Source: Bibersteinia trehalosi (GTDB taxonomy: Bacteria > Pseudomonadota > Gammaproteobacteria > Enterobacterales > Pasteurellaceae). Taken from it: a stretch of DNA of 64,000 nucleotides. The notes under the pieces are model-generated. The model was not told the origin of the DNA, searched no databases, and saw only the letters and a program-made list of their open reading frames with translations. Below are positions 8,772 through 18,224 of this stretch, piece after piece (position 1 is the first letter of the stretch; each line of letters starts with the position of its first letter). Location of the stretch: NCBI RefSeq assembly GCF_004346205.1, contig NZ_SMAM01000004.1:1-64000 (forward strand), written 5' to 3'. A program made the translations under genes and the position numbers.

Positions 8772-9917
8772 TTAAATTTTGGTTAGATCAACTAATGCAT
8801 CACGAGTAATATCGCTAATTTTGGCGTTGCTGGTAAGGGTCATGGCTACTTTCATCTCTTTTAAGAAAATATCTAGCACATTTTCAACCCCTGCTTGCCC
8901 CGCGGCACTAAGCGCATAAACAAACGAGCGCCCAATCATGGTGCAATCTGCGCCAAGCGCTAGCATTCTCACCACGTCTAAGCCATTGCGAATACCAGAG
9001 TCTGCCAGAATTTTAATCTCGCCTTTTACTGCATCAGCAATACTTGGCAACGCTTTGGCAGAAGAGAGCACGCCATCTAATTGACGACCACCGTGATTGG
9101 AAACAATAATACCGTCTGCACCAAAACGTACCGCATCTTTAGCATCTTCAGGATCAAGAATACCCTTAATCACCATAGGACCATCCCAAAATTCACGAAT
9201 CCACTCTAAATCTTTCCATGAAATAGAAGGGTCAAAGTTATCAGTTAGCCAACCAATATAATTATTCAAATCAACAGGTTTCCCCATATATTTTGATACA
9301 TTTCCCAGCGTATGTGGTTTACCCTGAATACCGACATCCCATGCCCAAAATGGATGAACCATTGCCTGTAACACACGACGAATATCTTTGTATGGACCAC
9401 TCATACCAGAATGCATATCACGATAACGTGCGCCGGGAGTTGGCATATCTACCGTAAATACTAATGTGGAGCACCCCGCGGCTTTAGCTCTTTCCAAAGC
9501 ATGTTTCATAAAACCACGATCTTTTAAAACATAAAGCTGAAACCACATTGGGCGCTTAATAGCAGGTGCTACCTCCTCAATCGGACAAATAGATACTGTA
9601 GAAAGCGTAAAAGGAATGCCCTTGTTATCCGCTGCTTTAGCAGCTTGCACTTCACCACGACGAGCATACATACCTAATGCCCCTACAGGAGCAAGCGTAA
9701 CCGGCATAGATAAACGTTCGCCAAATAATTCAATGCTAGTATCTAGCTGTGACATATCTTTTAGCACCCGCTGACGTAAAGCGATATCCTCCAAGTCGCT
9801 TACATTACGACGCAAAGTCTGCTCAGCATAAGAACCACCATCAGCATAGTGGAACATAAATGGGGGAACACGGCGTTGTGCCGCACGTTGATAATCTTTG
9901 GCTGAAGCAATGATCAT
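8772..9917 (-). CDS. lldD: L-lactate dehydrogenase, FMN-dependent, quinone-linked
   Basis: Oxidises L-lactate to pyruvate and passes electrons to the respiratory quinone pool at the inner membrane. The 381-residue alpha-hydroxyacid oxidase fold shows the catalytic His in [10 protein letters not shown] (near 275), the FMN-binding [15 protein letters not shown] segment, and [20 protein letters not shown] near 305. It is transcribed divergently from putP across a 224-bp control region and ends at its own terminator. Confidence 0.95.
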   Translation of the reverse strand: MIIASAKDYQRAAQRRVPPFMFHYADGGSYAEQTLRRNVSDLEDIALRQRVLKDMSQLDTSIELFGERLSMPVTLAPVGALGMYARRGEVQAAKAADNKGIPFTLSTVSICPIEEVAPAIKRPMWFQLYVLKDRGFMKHALERAKAAGCSTLVFTVDMPTPGARYRDMHSGMSGPYKDIRRVLQAMVHPFWAWDVGIQGKPHTLGNVSKYMGKPVDLNNYIGWLTDNFDPSISWKDLEWIREFWDGPMVIKGILDPEDAKDAVRFGADGIIVSNHGGRQLDGVLSSAKALPSIADAVKGEIKILADSGIRNGLDVVRMLALGADCTMIGRSFVYALSAAGQAGVENVLDIFLKEMKVAMTLTSNAKISDITRDALVDLTKI

Positions 9918-10017
9918 AAGAAACCTCTATATTTGTTATAAGTAAGTTAAGAGAATTTACATTTTATACTAATGTCTCTATTTTACAAATAATAATTATT
10001 GCCATTTCTATTAACTT

Positions 10018-10032
10018 GTTAAAAAAATGTTG
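10018..10032. promoter_or_regulatory. ArcA-like box in the lldD-putP control region
   Basis: GTTAAAAAAATGTTG matches the ArcA consensus GTTAATTAAATGTTA at 12 of 15 positions. ArcA control of lldD is established in enteric bacteria; its role here is inferred. The 9-mer ATGTTGCAT is also repeated directly at 10027 and 10064. Confidence 0.4.
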
Positions 10033-10076
10033 CATTTTGGTTATTTTATGATAATTTCATTGCATGTTGCATCTCG

Positions 10077-10106
10077 TTAGTCTTTTAAAAGTTTTTTGCT
10101 TATAAT
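10077..10106 (+). promoter_or_regulatory. putP promoter
   Basis: TATAAT (10101-10106) with a weak TTAGTC (10077-10082) 18 bp upstream. The AAGGAG ribosome site follows just before the ATG at 10142. Confidence 0.55.
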
Positions 10107-10141
10107 CTCCCCTTTTATTTTATTTCATCTAAGGAGAACCT

Positions 10142-11650
10142 ATGTTCGGTTTTGATCCTACAACGACGACATTCCTTATTTATATTATCGGAATGATCGC
10201 CATTGGTTTTATTGCCTACCGCTTTACCAATAACCTTTCTGACTACATTCTTGGCGGGCGGCGCTTAGGCGCATTTGTAACCGGCTTATCAGCGGGTGCA
10301 TCAGATATGTCCGGCTGGTTATTGATGGGCTTACCAGGAGCGATATATGCTGCAGGGCTAGTGGAAGGCTGGATTGCGATCGGTTTGACCATTGGCGCTT
10401 ATCTAAACTGGCTATTTGTAGCGGGACGTTTACGGGTACATACTGAATTCAATGCCAATGCGCTTACCCTCCCCGACTATTTCCACCACCGTTTTGGTGA
10501 TAAAACTAAAGTGCTAAAAATCGCTTCTGCGACAATCATTCTATTTTTCTTTGCCATCTATTGTGCTTCTGGGGTGGTAGCTGGTGCACGTTTATTCGAA
10601 AATTTATTTAATGTGCCATATGCAACAGCGCTTTGGTACGGCGCACTTGCCACTATTATCTATACCTTTATTGGTGGTTTCCTTGCGGTAAGTTGGACAG
10701 ACACCATTCAAGCAACCCTAATGCTATTCGCTCTGTTTCTTACCCCTATTTTTGTTCTCATCCAACTTGGCGGTGTAGAAGAAACTCACGCTGTTATCGT
10801 ACAAGCCGGTGCAGCAGTGAATAAAGACTTCACGGATATTTTCACTGGCACAACCTTTATCGGCTTACTCAGTCTTTCCGCATGGGGACTAGGCTATTTT
10901 GGTCAGCCCCACATTCTGGCACGCTTTATGGCCGCTGACAGCGTAAAATCAATTCCAAACGCTCGCCGAATCTCAATGGTATGGATGGTTGTTTGTCTAT
11001 TTGGTGCAGTAGGAATTGGGTTCTTCGGGCAAGCTTACTTCTTTGCACATCCTGAACTTTCAGAGATCGTGAATAAAAACCACGAGCAAGTATTTATTGA
11101 ACTTTCTAAATTACTGTTTAACCCATGGGTAGCAGGCGTACTACTTTCTGCTATTTTAGCTGCAGTCATGAGCACACTCAGTTGCCAACTATTAATCTGC
11201 TCTAGCGCAATTACTGAAGATTTTTATAAAGGCTTTATCCGTCCAAATGCAAGCCAAAAAGAACTCGTTTGGCTAGGGCGTTTAATGGTGTTAGCTATCG
11301 CCGTATTGGCAATTGTGCTGGCGCAAGATCCAAACAGTAAAGTGCTCGGTCTAGTCTCTTATGCATGGGCAGGTTTCGGTTGTGCTTTTGGCCCAGTTGT
11401 AATTCTCTCGTTATTTTGGAAACGCATGAATAGCGCAGGTGCTCTCGCTGGTATGCTAACTGGCGCACTGGTTGTCGTATTTTGGAATGATGTCGTACCC
11501 AATAGTGGTATCTATGAAATGATTCCTGGCTTTATCTTAGCGATGGTCGCCATTATTGTGGTTTCTCTCATTACTCCAGCACCTCGCTCAGAGATTGTAG
11601 CAACATTCGAAAAAGCAGATAAAGCTTATGATGTTGAAATGAGCAAATAA
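10142..11650 (+). CDS. putP: Sodium/proline symporter
   Basis: Inner-membrane Na+-driven proline importer of the SSS family, 502 residues, with about 13 hydrophobic helices. Family landmarks are SDYILGGRRLGAFVTGLSAGASDMSGWLL near residues 33-62, the GRLRVHTEF loop, the GGFLAVSWTD sequence near 180 and the STLSCQLLICSSAITEDFYK segment near 340. It is followed by a terminator and then putA, which completes proline use as carbon, nitrogen and energy source. Confidence 0.95.
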   Translation: MFGFDPTTTTFLIYIIGMIAIGFIAYRFTNNLSDYILGGRRLGAFVTGLSAGASDMSGWLLMGLPGAIYAAGLVEGWIAIGLTIGAYLNWLFVAGRLRVHTEFNANALTLPDYFHHRFGDKTKVLKIASATIILFFFAIYCASGVVAGARLFENLFNVPYATALWYGALATIIYTFIGGFLAVSWTDTIQATLMLFALFLTPIFVLIQLGGVEETHAVIVQAGAAVNKDFTDIFTGTTFIGLLSLSAWGLGYFGQPHILARFMAADSVKSIPNARRISMVWMVVCLFGAVGIGFFGQAYFFAHPELSEIVNKNHEQVFIELSKLLFNPWVAGVLLSAILAAVMSTLSCQLLICSSAITEDFYKGFIRPNASQKELVWLGRLMVLAIAVLAIVLAQDPNSKVLGLVSYAWAGFGCAFGPVVILSLFWKRMNSAGALAGMLTGALVVVFWNDVVPNSGIYEMIPGFILAMVAIIVVSLITPAPRSEIVATFEKADKAYDVEMSK

Positions 11651-11658
11651 AATTAAAC

Positions 11659-11687
11659 GGCTACCCTGTGGGGTGGCTGTTTTTTTA
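11659..11687 (+). terminator. Terminator after putP
   Basis: GGCTACCC (11659-11666) pairs, with a G-U wobble, with GGGTGGCT (11671-11678). Eight T residues follow. Confidence 0.75.
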
Positions 11688-11831
11688 TGTTGAATAGAAT
11701 GATAAATATCAATTTTTAGCGCCCTCTTCTTTAGCAAAAAGAGGAACGCATCCAATAAATAATCTACACAACCGGTCTCTTTTGCAAAAAAATCTGCAAA
11801 TCCGCCCGCTTGCACACAAAAGGAAAAAACA

Positions 11832-14800
11832 ATGTCATACCAACTTTTACCTAACACCACTATCCGCCCCGAACTGAGCCGTCATTACCGCTTTGATGAG
11901 CAAACCCTTGTGCAAAACCTGCTGGAACAGGCTCGTTGCGATGAGCACGCCGACAGCATTAAACAGCTGACCACTCAACTGGTTGGCAAAGTTCGTACTG
12001 CACGCCAGAAAGCGAGCGGGGTCGATGCGTTAATGCACGAATTTTCGCTTTCCAGCCAAGAAGGGGTGGCGTTAATGTGCCTTGCCGAGGCGTTGTTGCG
12101 TATTCCTGATACTGCCACGGCGGATAAGCTAATCCGAGATAAAATCGCCAAAGGTGACTGGCATTCACACACCGGCAACAGCCCGTCACTGTTTGTGAAT
12201 GCCGCAGCGTGGGGCTTAGTGATTACCGGTAAACTGGTTTCAACCCATAGCGAAAGCTCGCTCTCGTCTGCCCTTTCACGCCTGATTGCCAAAGGCGGTG
12301 AGCCATTGATCCGAAAAGGCGTGGACGTGGCAATGCGTATGCTCGGTAAGCAATTTGTGACTGGCGAAACCATTCAACAGGCGATTAAAAACGGCGAAAA
12401 ACGCTTCGCAATGGGTTATCGTTACAGTTACGATATGCTGGGCGAAGCAGCATTCACCGCCGAAGATGCCAAACGTTATTACAACGACTATGTTGCTTCC
12501 ATTCACGCTGTGGGTGCCACCTCGAAAGGCTTGGGCGTGTATAAATCCTCGGGCGTGTCGGTCAAACTCTCCGCCATTCACCCTCGTTATTCCCTTTCCC
12601 AACACCAACGTGTGATGGACGAACTCTATCCACGTCTGAAAGAACTGTTCTTGCTGGCGAAAAAGTATGATATCGGCTTGAACATTGATGCCGAAGAAGC
12701 CGACCGTCTCGAATTGTCGCTTGATTTGATGGACAGACTGCTTGCCGACCCTGATCTGGCAGGGTTCAACGGCATTGGTTTTGTGGTGCAGGCGTACCAA
12801 AAACGTTGCCCGTATGTGATTGAGCATTTAATTGAGACCGCCCGTAAACACAACCGCCAGTTGATGATTCGCTTGGTAAAAGGGGCGTATTGGGACACAG
12901 AAATAAAACGTGCCCAAACCGATGGTGCAGAGGGCTATCCGGTCTTCTCCCGTAAGGTGCATACCGATTTGAACTACATCGTTTGTGCCAAAAAACTGTT
13001 GGCGGCGCAAGATGTGATCTATCCGCAATTTGCCACCCATAACGCCCAAACCCTCGCCACTATTTATCACTTAGCGCAGGGCAAACGCTTTGAATTCCAA
13101 TGTCTGCACGGAATGGGCGAAAGCTTGTATGACCAAGTGGTCGGCAGTGATAATCTCAATGTGCAGTGCCGCATTTATGCCCCTGTCGGCACTTATCAAA
13201 CTCTACTTGCTTACTTGGTGCGCCGTCTGCTGGAAAACGGGGCGAACAGCTCGTTCGTCAGTCAAATTGTCGATGAAAATTTAAGTGTGAACGATCTCGC
13301 CCAAGACCCTGTTCAAAAAGCAGAACTGACCAATGGCACTATGCACCCGAAAATTCCATTGCCAGTCGATTTATTTGACGACAATCGTGTTAATTCCAAA
13401 GGCTATGATTTAACTGATGCAGTAAGCCTACAAAATTTAGAAAATGCCCTCAATGAACTTACCAAACAGCATTACCGTGCTGAACCACAGCTGGCAAATG
13501 ATAATACAAGCGGTCAAGAAAGCCGAAAAATTTACAATCCAGCGAACCAAGCTGAATTAGTCGGCGAAGTGATTGATGCCACCGAAAACGATATGGAACA
13601 GGCGTTTGAAAGTGCGGCGGCGTTCCAAAGTGAATGGGCGAATACTTCCCCTGCGGTGCGTGCCGAGAGCCTTGAAAAAATGGCAGACTTAATGGAAGCC
13701 AATATGCCACAACTGTTTGATTTGGCAGTGCGTGAGGCAGGTAAAACGTTGAACAATGCGATTGCCGAAGTGCGGGAAGCGGTTGATTTCTGCCGTTATT
13801 ATGCCAAAGAGGTACGCAACAACATCGATGCGTATAAAAATCCTCGTGGCATTGTGGTAGCAATCAGCCCGTGGAACTTCCCGTTGGCGATTTTCGTGGG
13901 CGAAGTGTCATCTGCATTGGTGGCAGGCAATGTGGTGCTGGCAAAACCGGCGGAACAGACCTCGCTAATGGCGCACTATGCAGTGAATTTATTCCACCAA
14001 GCAGGTGTGCCGACTGCGGCGTTGCAATGCTTGCCGGGAAGCGGAAAAGTGATCGGTTCGGCATTGGTGGCGGATAGCCGTGTAAACGGCGTGATTTTCA
14101 CCGGTTCAACCGACACGGCGAAGAGCATTAACCGTAATTTGCAGAAAAATAAGCGAATTATTCCGCTTGTTGCTGAAACCGGTGGACAGAATGCAATGAT
14201 TGTTGATAGCTCGGCACTCGGCGAGCAAGTCGTGGCAGACGTGCTGAACTCGGCGTTCGACTCTGCCGGTCAGCGCTGTTCTGCCTTGCGGGTACTATAT
14301 CTGCAACGGGACGTTGCCGACCATATTCTCACGATGCTCAAAGGGGCAATGGCGGAGCTGAAAGTGGGGCGTCCGCAGCAGCTCACGACTGATATCGGGC
14401 CGGTAATCGACAAAGTGGCACAACAACGCTTGCTCGATCATATCGAAAATCTCAAAAAATCGGCGAAAAGTTGCTATCAAGTGGCGATCTCACCTGAAAT
14501 TGCCGAAAATGGCATTTTTGTGCCGCCGACCGTGCTGGAAATCGATCACATCAGCCAACTTAAACACGAAGTGTTCGGGCCGGTATTACACGTTATCCGT
14601 TTCGATGCCAACAAACTGCCACAGGTGATCAAGGACATCAACTCCACCGGCTTTGGCTTAACCAGTGGTTTACACAGCCGGATTGATGAAACCGTTGAGT
14701 TATGGCTGAAATCTGTCCACGCCGGCAACCTCTATGTCAATCGCAACACCGTTGGTGCTGTGGTGGGCGTACAACCGTTCGGCGGAATGGGCTTGTCAGG

Positions 14801-15428
14801 AACCGGTCCGAAAGCCGGCGGCCCGCTTTACCTGCAACGCTTGGTAAACCGCCAAGAATGGACGCTAAACGGCTTGCAGGGCAGTACGCAAGCGGTCGAT
14901 TTTGACTTAAATTCTGCAATTCGCAAGGTACTGAACGGCGTTGAACAGCAAACCGCATTAGATCTTGCCCAAAGCCTCGCCCGTCTCTCCCCGCTCGGCA
15001 AAACCTACCCAATGCAGGGCATTACCGGCGAGAAAAACGAGATGACGTTTGTGGCTCGTCCGCAGATTGCGATTGGCAAAGGCGATTTGGTCTCGCAGGT
15101 ACAAGCCTTGATTGCAATTGTGACCGTAGGAAGCCAAGCGGTAGTTGAAAAATCGAGCGAGCTGGCGAAACACGCCGCTGTTTTCAGCGAGAAATTGCAA
15201 GTGGTGAACGACTTCAATAGTTTAAATCAGCTCAGTAGCCTAATTGTGCTTGACCCACTTTCCGCTGATGAGAAATTACATCACGCCGAACGCAAAGGGG
15301 CGATTTTGACTTACCTCGAAGGACTGGATTTAGCGCTCTCACTGTTGCCGCTTGTTCACGAAAAAGCGATCAGCATCAACACCGCCGCCGCAGGGGGCAA
15401 TGCCAGTTTGATGAGTGAGATGGATTAA
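11832..15428 (+). CDS. putA: Bifunctional proline dehydrogenase / delta-1-pyrroline-5-carboxylate dehydrogenase
   Basis: Oxidises proline to P5C (FAD, quinone-linked) and then to glutamate (NAD+). Order along 1198 residues: helical arm domain, FAD-binding PRODH barrel (about 180-480, with VKLSAIHPRYS, LMIRLVKGAYWDTE and a FATHNAQT segment), then the ALDH domain from about 560. The ALDH catalytic Cys is in SAGQRCSALR and the Glu in AETGGQN. There is no N-terminal ribbon-helix-helix DNA-binding domain, so unlike enteric PutA it cannot repress putP/putA. Its base composition is visibly richer in G+C than neighbouring genes. An internal ACAAGCGGT lies near 13502. Confidence 0.96.
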   Translation: MSYQLLPNTTIRPELSRHYRFDEQTLVQNLLEQARCDEHADSIKQLTTQLVGKVRTARQKASGVDALMHEFSLSSQEGVALMCLAEALLRIPDTATADKLIRDKIAKGDWHSHTGNSPSLFVNAAAWGLVITGKLVSTHSESSLSSALSRLIAKGGEPLIRKGVDVAMRMLGKQFVTGETIQQAIKNGEKRFAMGYRYSYDMLGEAAFTAEDAKRYYNDYVASIHAVGATSKGLGVYKSSGVSVKLSAIHPRYSLSQHQRVMDELYPRLKELFLLAKKYDIGLNIDAEEADRLELSLDLMDRLLADPDLAGFNGIGFVVQAYQKRCPYVIEHLIETARKHNRQLMIRLVKGAYWDTEIKRAQTDGAEGYPVFSRKVHTDLNYIVCAKKLLAAQDVIYPQFATHNAQTLATIYHLAQGKRFEFQCLHGMGESLYDQVVGSDNLNVQCRIYAPVGTYQTLLAYLVRRLLENGANSSFVSQIVDENLSVNDLAQDPVQKAELTNGTMHPKIPLPVDLFDDNRVNSKGYDLTDAVSLQNLENALNELTKQHYRAEPQLANDNTSGQESRKIYNPANQAELVGEVIDATENDMEQAFESAAAFQSEWANTSPAVRAESLEKMADLMEANMPQLFDLAVREAGKTLNNAIAEVREAVDFCRYYAKEVRNNIDAYKNPRGIVVAISPWNFPLAIFVGEVSSALVAGNVVLAKPAEQTSLMAHYAVNLFHQAGVPTAALQCLPGSGKVIGSALVADSRVNGVIFTGSTDTAKSINRNLQKNKRIIPLVAETGGQNAMIVDSSALGEQVVADVLNSAFDSAGQRCSALRVLYLQRDVADHILTMLKGAMAELKVGRPQQLTTDIGPVIDKVAQQRLLDHIENLKKSAKSCYQVAISPEIAENGIFVPPTVLEIDHISQLKHEVFGPVLHVIRFDANKLPQVIKDINSTGFGLTSGLHSRIDETVELWLKSVHAGNLYVNRNTVGAVVGVQPFGGMGLSGTGPKAGGPLYLQRLVNRQEWTLNGLQGSTQAVDFDLNSAIRKVLNGVEQQTALDLAQSLARLSPLGKTYPMQGITGEKNEMTFVARPQIAIGKGDLVSQVQALIAIVTVGSQAVVEKSSELAKHAAVFSEKLQVVNDFNSLNQLSSLIVLDPLSADEKLHHAERKGAILTYLEGLDLALSLLPLVHEKAISINTAAAGGNASLMSEMD

Positions 15429-15459
15429 GTAGAATAACACTGTATACGCTCGTTCCACA

Positions 15460-15488
15460 AAGGCTCTAGTCTCAACTAGAGCCTTTTT
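15460..15488 (+). terminator. Terminator after putA
   Basis: AAGGCTCTAGT (15460-15470) and ACTAGAGCCTT (15475-15485) form a perfect 11-bp stem with a 4-nt loop, followed by TTTTT. Confidence 0.9.
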
Positions 15489-15655
15489 CTACCAAACAAA
15501 AGAACGAATCCCATACTCAGTATTTCATTATCATTAAAATTAGCTTGAATATCATACTAAAAAGTGCATACAATTATTGTGGTTTTTAACCAGTTAAAGA
15601 TCATTTTGCATCTTTTAACTCAACTTAGCTCATCCTACTTTAAACGAGGTTTCTT

Positions 15656-16669
15656 ATGAAAAGAACAAATGTTGCACTCGCTATTTTAATTTCGCTCGGT
15701 TTAGCGGCTTGTAGTAGCGGAGGCGGTTCATCTTCTCCAAGCAATAATCAAGCAAGCACAACTGACAAATCTACGGAAATAACGGCGCCAACTGAGCCGG
15801 CAAAACCGACAGAATCAGCCACACCAACTGAACCAGCAAAACCAGCAGAGCCAACCACACCGACTGAACCAGCAAAACCAGCCGAGCCAGCAAAACCAGC
15901 CGAGCCAACCACACCAGCTGAACCAGCAAAACCAGCCGAGCCAACCACGACTATTGAACCAGAAAAACCGGTAGAAGCGCCAAAACCGGCAACCAATGAT
16001 CCTCTGCCACAAGAAGAAACCCCCTACACCAAAAACTTTCCAAGTGTAGGAGGCGGATTTATTATCCCAATAGAAGATAAGATTAAATTTGCATCGTTAA
16101 CTTCACAAAACAGCCAACTTATACAAAGCCTCGATATTGAAGGAAAGAGTATCCCTCTGTCTCAACCAGGTATTCAAAGCAACAATATCAATATTCAAGA
16201 TGCAAACCGTCAATTAGTCGTTCGAAAAGGTGAAAACACCCTGATTAGCTTTGTAAAACAAACTGATTTAACCAACCAATATTTACTTACATCTGGCACT
16301 AATATTACAAAAACAATGCCAACGGAAGGCGCTGTAAGCTATAAAGGACATAGCCTCAATATTTATGCTAAAGATAATACTGGAGGGATTGACTCCTTGG
16401 TGGAAGGTTCTGCAGAATTTGTCGCAGACTTTAATCAAAAAACCTTAACAGGCACCGTAAGCGCTGCTACGGATAACGATTTCATACCTGTTGCGATTAA
16501 GGCAAGCATTACCAATAATACCTTCACAGGTAGCTCAAACGGGGTTAGTGTACAAGGTGGCTTCTTTGGAAAAAATGCAGAAGAATTAATCGGTGATTAT
16601 ACGCGTACAGAGCAAAGTCTTAAACAACAAAATGCTATCGGCGTATTCCAAGCCAAGCAAACAAAATAA
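15656..16669 (+). CDS. Repeat-rich surface lipoprotein with TbpB-like C-terminal barrel
   Basis: A 337-residue lipoprotein. The signal peptide ends in the lipobox LAAC with lipidated Cys19, followed by an SSGGGSSS linker. Residues about 45-120 are low-complexity repeats of Pro, Ala, Glu, Lys and Thr (unit close to TPTEPAKPAEPT). Residues about 190-330 resemble the small beta-barrel of transferrin-binding and Slam-exported lipoproteins: VEGSAEFVADFNQKTLTGT, then the tell-tale GGFFGKNAEELIGDY. Surface export is therefore likely, but the ligand is unknown. The promoter region contains a loose dyad AGTTAAAGAT/ATCTTTTAACT. The gene ends at a bidirectional terminator. Confidence 0.8.
   Translation: MKRTNVALAILISLGLAACSSGGGSSSPSNNQASTTDKSTEITAPTEPAKPTESATPTEPAKPAEPTTPTEPAKPAEPAKPAEPTTPAEPAKPAEPTTTIEPEKPVEAPKPATNDPLPQEETPYTKNFPSVGGGFIIPIEDKIKFASLTSQNSQLIQSLDIEGKSIPLSQPGIQSNNINIQDANRQLVVRKGENTLISFVKQTDLTNQYLLTSGTNITKTMPTEGAVSYKGHSLNIYAKDNTGGIDSLVEGSAEFVADFNQKTLTGTVSAATDNDFIPVAIKASITNNTFTGSSNGVSVQGGFFGKNAEELIGDYTRTEQSLKQQNAIGVFQAKQTK
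15795..15975 (+). repeat. In-frame tandem coding repeats in the lipoprotein gene
   Basis: Imperfect tandem copies of GAACCAGCAAAACCAG separated by short CCAACCACA-type spacers encode the (T)PTEPAKPAEP repeats. Units are multiples of 3 bp, so copy-number change would alter length without shifting the frame. Confidence 0.75.
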
Positions 16670-16681
16670 CGCGTAAATAAA

Positions 16682-16714
16682 ATAGGGGCAAATGATTATT
16701 TCGCCCCTATTTTT
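16682..16714. terminator. Bidirectional terminator / REP-related hairpin
   Basis: ATAGGGGC (16682-16689) and GCCCCTAT (16703-16710) with AAAT/ATTT inner pairing. T-runs follow on both strands, and it serves converging genes. It shares the TAGGGGC...GCCCCTA frame with the repeats at 3119 and 60564. Confidence 0.8.
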
Positions 16715-16803
16715 GCAGAAAATTTCCGATTTTAACCCGCTTGCTTACGAGCACTCACCAGTAATGCCGCAGATTGTGCTTCGCACTTTATTTCATAATA
16801 TGC

Positions 16804-17907
16804 TTACTTTACTTTTTCCCACCATTTTTCATGCGGTAAAGGCTCAAAGATATGGAATACCTCGCCTATTTTAGGTGTAGCTACTTGTAAGTTATACTGT
16901 TTGGCATCGGCTAAAAAACGCTTAACAGGCTCTGTCCAATGGTGCTCGGAAAGATCAAACTTCCCCCAATGAATAGGCATCACCTTAGTACCCTGTACAT
17001 CTCTCACGGCTTGAACCGCTTGCTCTGGGAATTCGTGAATTAGTGCCCATTTATCGTTGTAAGCCCCATTTTCAATCATCACAAAATCAAAAGGAGCATA
17101 TTTGGCAACACGCTCAACAAAGTGAGAGCCATAACCTGTATCTGCACTAAAATAGAGTGATAAATCCGGCGACTTGACCACATAGCCTCCCCACAGGGTG
17201 CTATCTTGGGTATTCAACGCCCGCCCACTAAAATGGCGTGAAGGAACGAGGGTAATTTCAACTCCATCTAAATTGACACTTTCATCCCAATCCAGCTCGG
17301 TGATTTTCTCACTTGCTACCCCCCAACGTTGTAAATGTGCTTTTACCCCGAGAGGGACAATGAACCGTTGCGTTTTTGCATCAATTTGCAAAATGGTTTT
17401 ATAGTCTAGATGATCATGAGAAATCAATACCGCATCTAACGCAGACAATTCCTCCACCGTTGGCGTATGTTGCATTTTAAACGGTTCCACCACAAACGGT
17501 AGCGGAGAGGCATGGTAATAAACAGGGTCGGTAATCAAACGCTTACCATGTGTTTGAAAGAGCACTGTCGAATGCCCAAACCAAACAACGCTGCCATCTC
17601 GAAATAAACTCAAATTTAAAGGCACACTTGGCAATGCCTGACGCGGCGTGTTATGAGATGAGGCAATGAGTTTATCTTTTGTCCATTGCCATAAAGAAAT
17701 CTCTTCTTCACCGGTTTGTATAGTCGTCTCTTCCAGATTAATAAATTTCTTACCATTAAAATTTGGCGAGCGTTGAATTTTTACTAGACTTTGGGCATCA
17801 GGCTTACCCCCAAACACAGGGTGAAAAACCATAAAAATATAGCCACTCAGCGCAAACATCGCAGCAATGCAAACTAAATATTTAAAAATTAAAATCAGTA
17901 TGGGCAT
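16804..17907 (-). CDS. Membrane-anchored MBL-fold hydrolase, NAPE-PLD/UlaG-like
   Basis: This 367-residue protein has an N-terminal hydrophobic anchor (about residues 5-27) and a metallo-beta-lactamase fold. The metal ligands include SHDHLDY near residue 160; GHSTVLFQTHGKRLITDPV precedes it, and SADTGYGSHF and MPIHWGKF follow. This pattern fits the NAPE-hydrolysing phospholipase D-like branch, often annotated as an outer-membrane or lipid-processing hydrolase. The substrate is unknown. It converges on the lipoprotein gene. Confidence 0.8.
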   Translation of the reverse strand: MPILILIFKYLVCIAAMFALSGYIFMVFHPVFGGKPDAQSLVKIQRSPNFNGKKFINLEETTIQTGEEEISLWQWTKDKLIASSHNTPRQALPSVPLNLSLFRDGSVVWFGHSTVLFQTHGKRLITDPVYYHASPLPFVVEPFKMQHTPTVEELSALDAVLISHDHLDYKTILQIDAKTQRFIVPLGVKAHLQRWGVASEKITELDWDESVNLDGVEITLVPSRHFSGRALNTQDSTLWGGYVVKSPDLSLYFSADTGYGSHFVERVAKYAPFDFVMIENGAYNDKWALIHEFPEQAVQAVRDVQGTKVMPIHWGKFDLSEHHWTEPVKRFLADAKQYNLQVATPKIGEVFHIFEPLPHEKWWEKVK

Positions 17908-18097
17908 CCATTCTCCACAACAGAATAAGAATAAAAAAGTAGTTTACTGAGGGTCTGTTAATAATTCAAATTTATTCACGATATTGCTTAAAAATGGTGC
18001 AAACAAAGAAGAAAACAGAATGAAGTCCAAACTTCTTTGCTGATATTCTTCCTTACTTACTTACGCCATTTTAAGCCTTCTAGAGACTAATAGATTA
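17908..18097. other. Non-coding stretch, possible decayed insertion-element end
   Basis: No credible gene lies here. GAGGGTCTGTTAATAATTC (from about 17949) resembles the terminal repeat of some IS5-group elements. A small dyad GAAGTCCAAACTTC follows. There is no transposase frame and no second end, so the identification is weak. Confidence 0.25.
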
Positions 18098-18162
18098 TTG
18101 CAAAATAAGCAAAAGTGATTTAACGCTCCATTGATTTTTCAGCAAAAATAAATCGTTATACT
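18098..18162 (+). promoter_or_regulatory. LysR-type operator and promoter of the flavin oxidoreductase gene
   Basis: The dyad TTGCAAAATAAGCAA (18098-18112; TTGC-N7-GCAA) is centred 54.5 bp upstream of the -10 box TATACT (18157-18162). That is about -64 from the predicted start, the usual LysR recognition position. There is no good -35, which suits an activated promoter. Confidence 0.65.
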
Positions 18163-18224
18163 GTGCCTATCAATCGCAAGCAGTGGCTTGCTGTGTCGTA
18201 TAGAAATTAATGGAGAAAGCAAAG

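Noticed and set aside
15521-15539. Possible Fur box upstream of the surface lipoprotein (GATAATGAAAT on the minus strand)
   Set aside because: Only the first hexamer and part of the second match the Fur consensus; the third does not, and AT-rich DNA gives such matches by chance.
15795-15975. CRISPR array
   Set aside because: The regularity comes from in-frame protein repeats without unique spacers; no CRISPR array or cas gene is present in the window.
15748-15996. Minus-strand frame rich in Gly/Ala/Val/Phe opposite the lipoprotein repeats
   Set aside because: It is the antisense shadow of the Pro/Ala/Glu/Lys coding repeats; it has no ribosome site or independent support.
17949-18075. Insertion-sequence remnant beginning GAGGGTCTGTTAATA
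   Set aside because: No transposase reading frame, no second terminal repeat and no target duplication could be found, so it is listed only as a weak non-coding feature.
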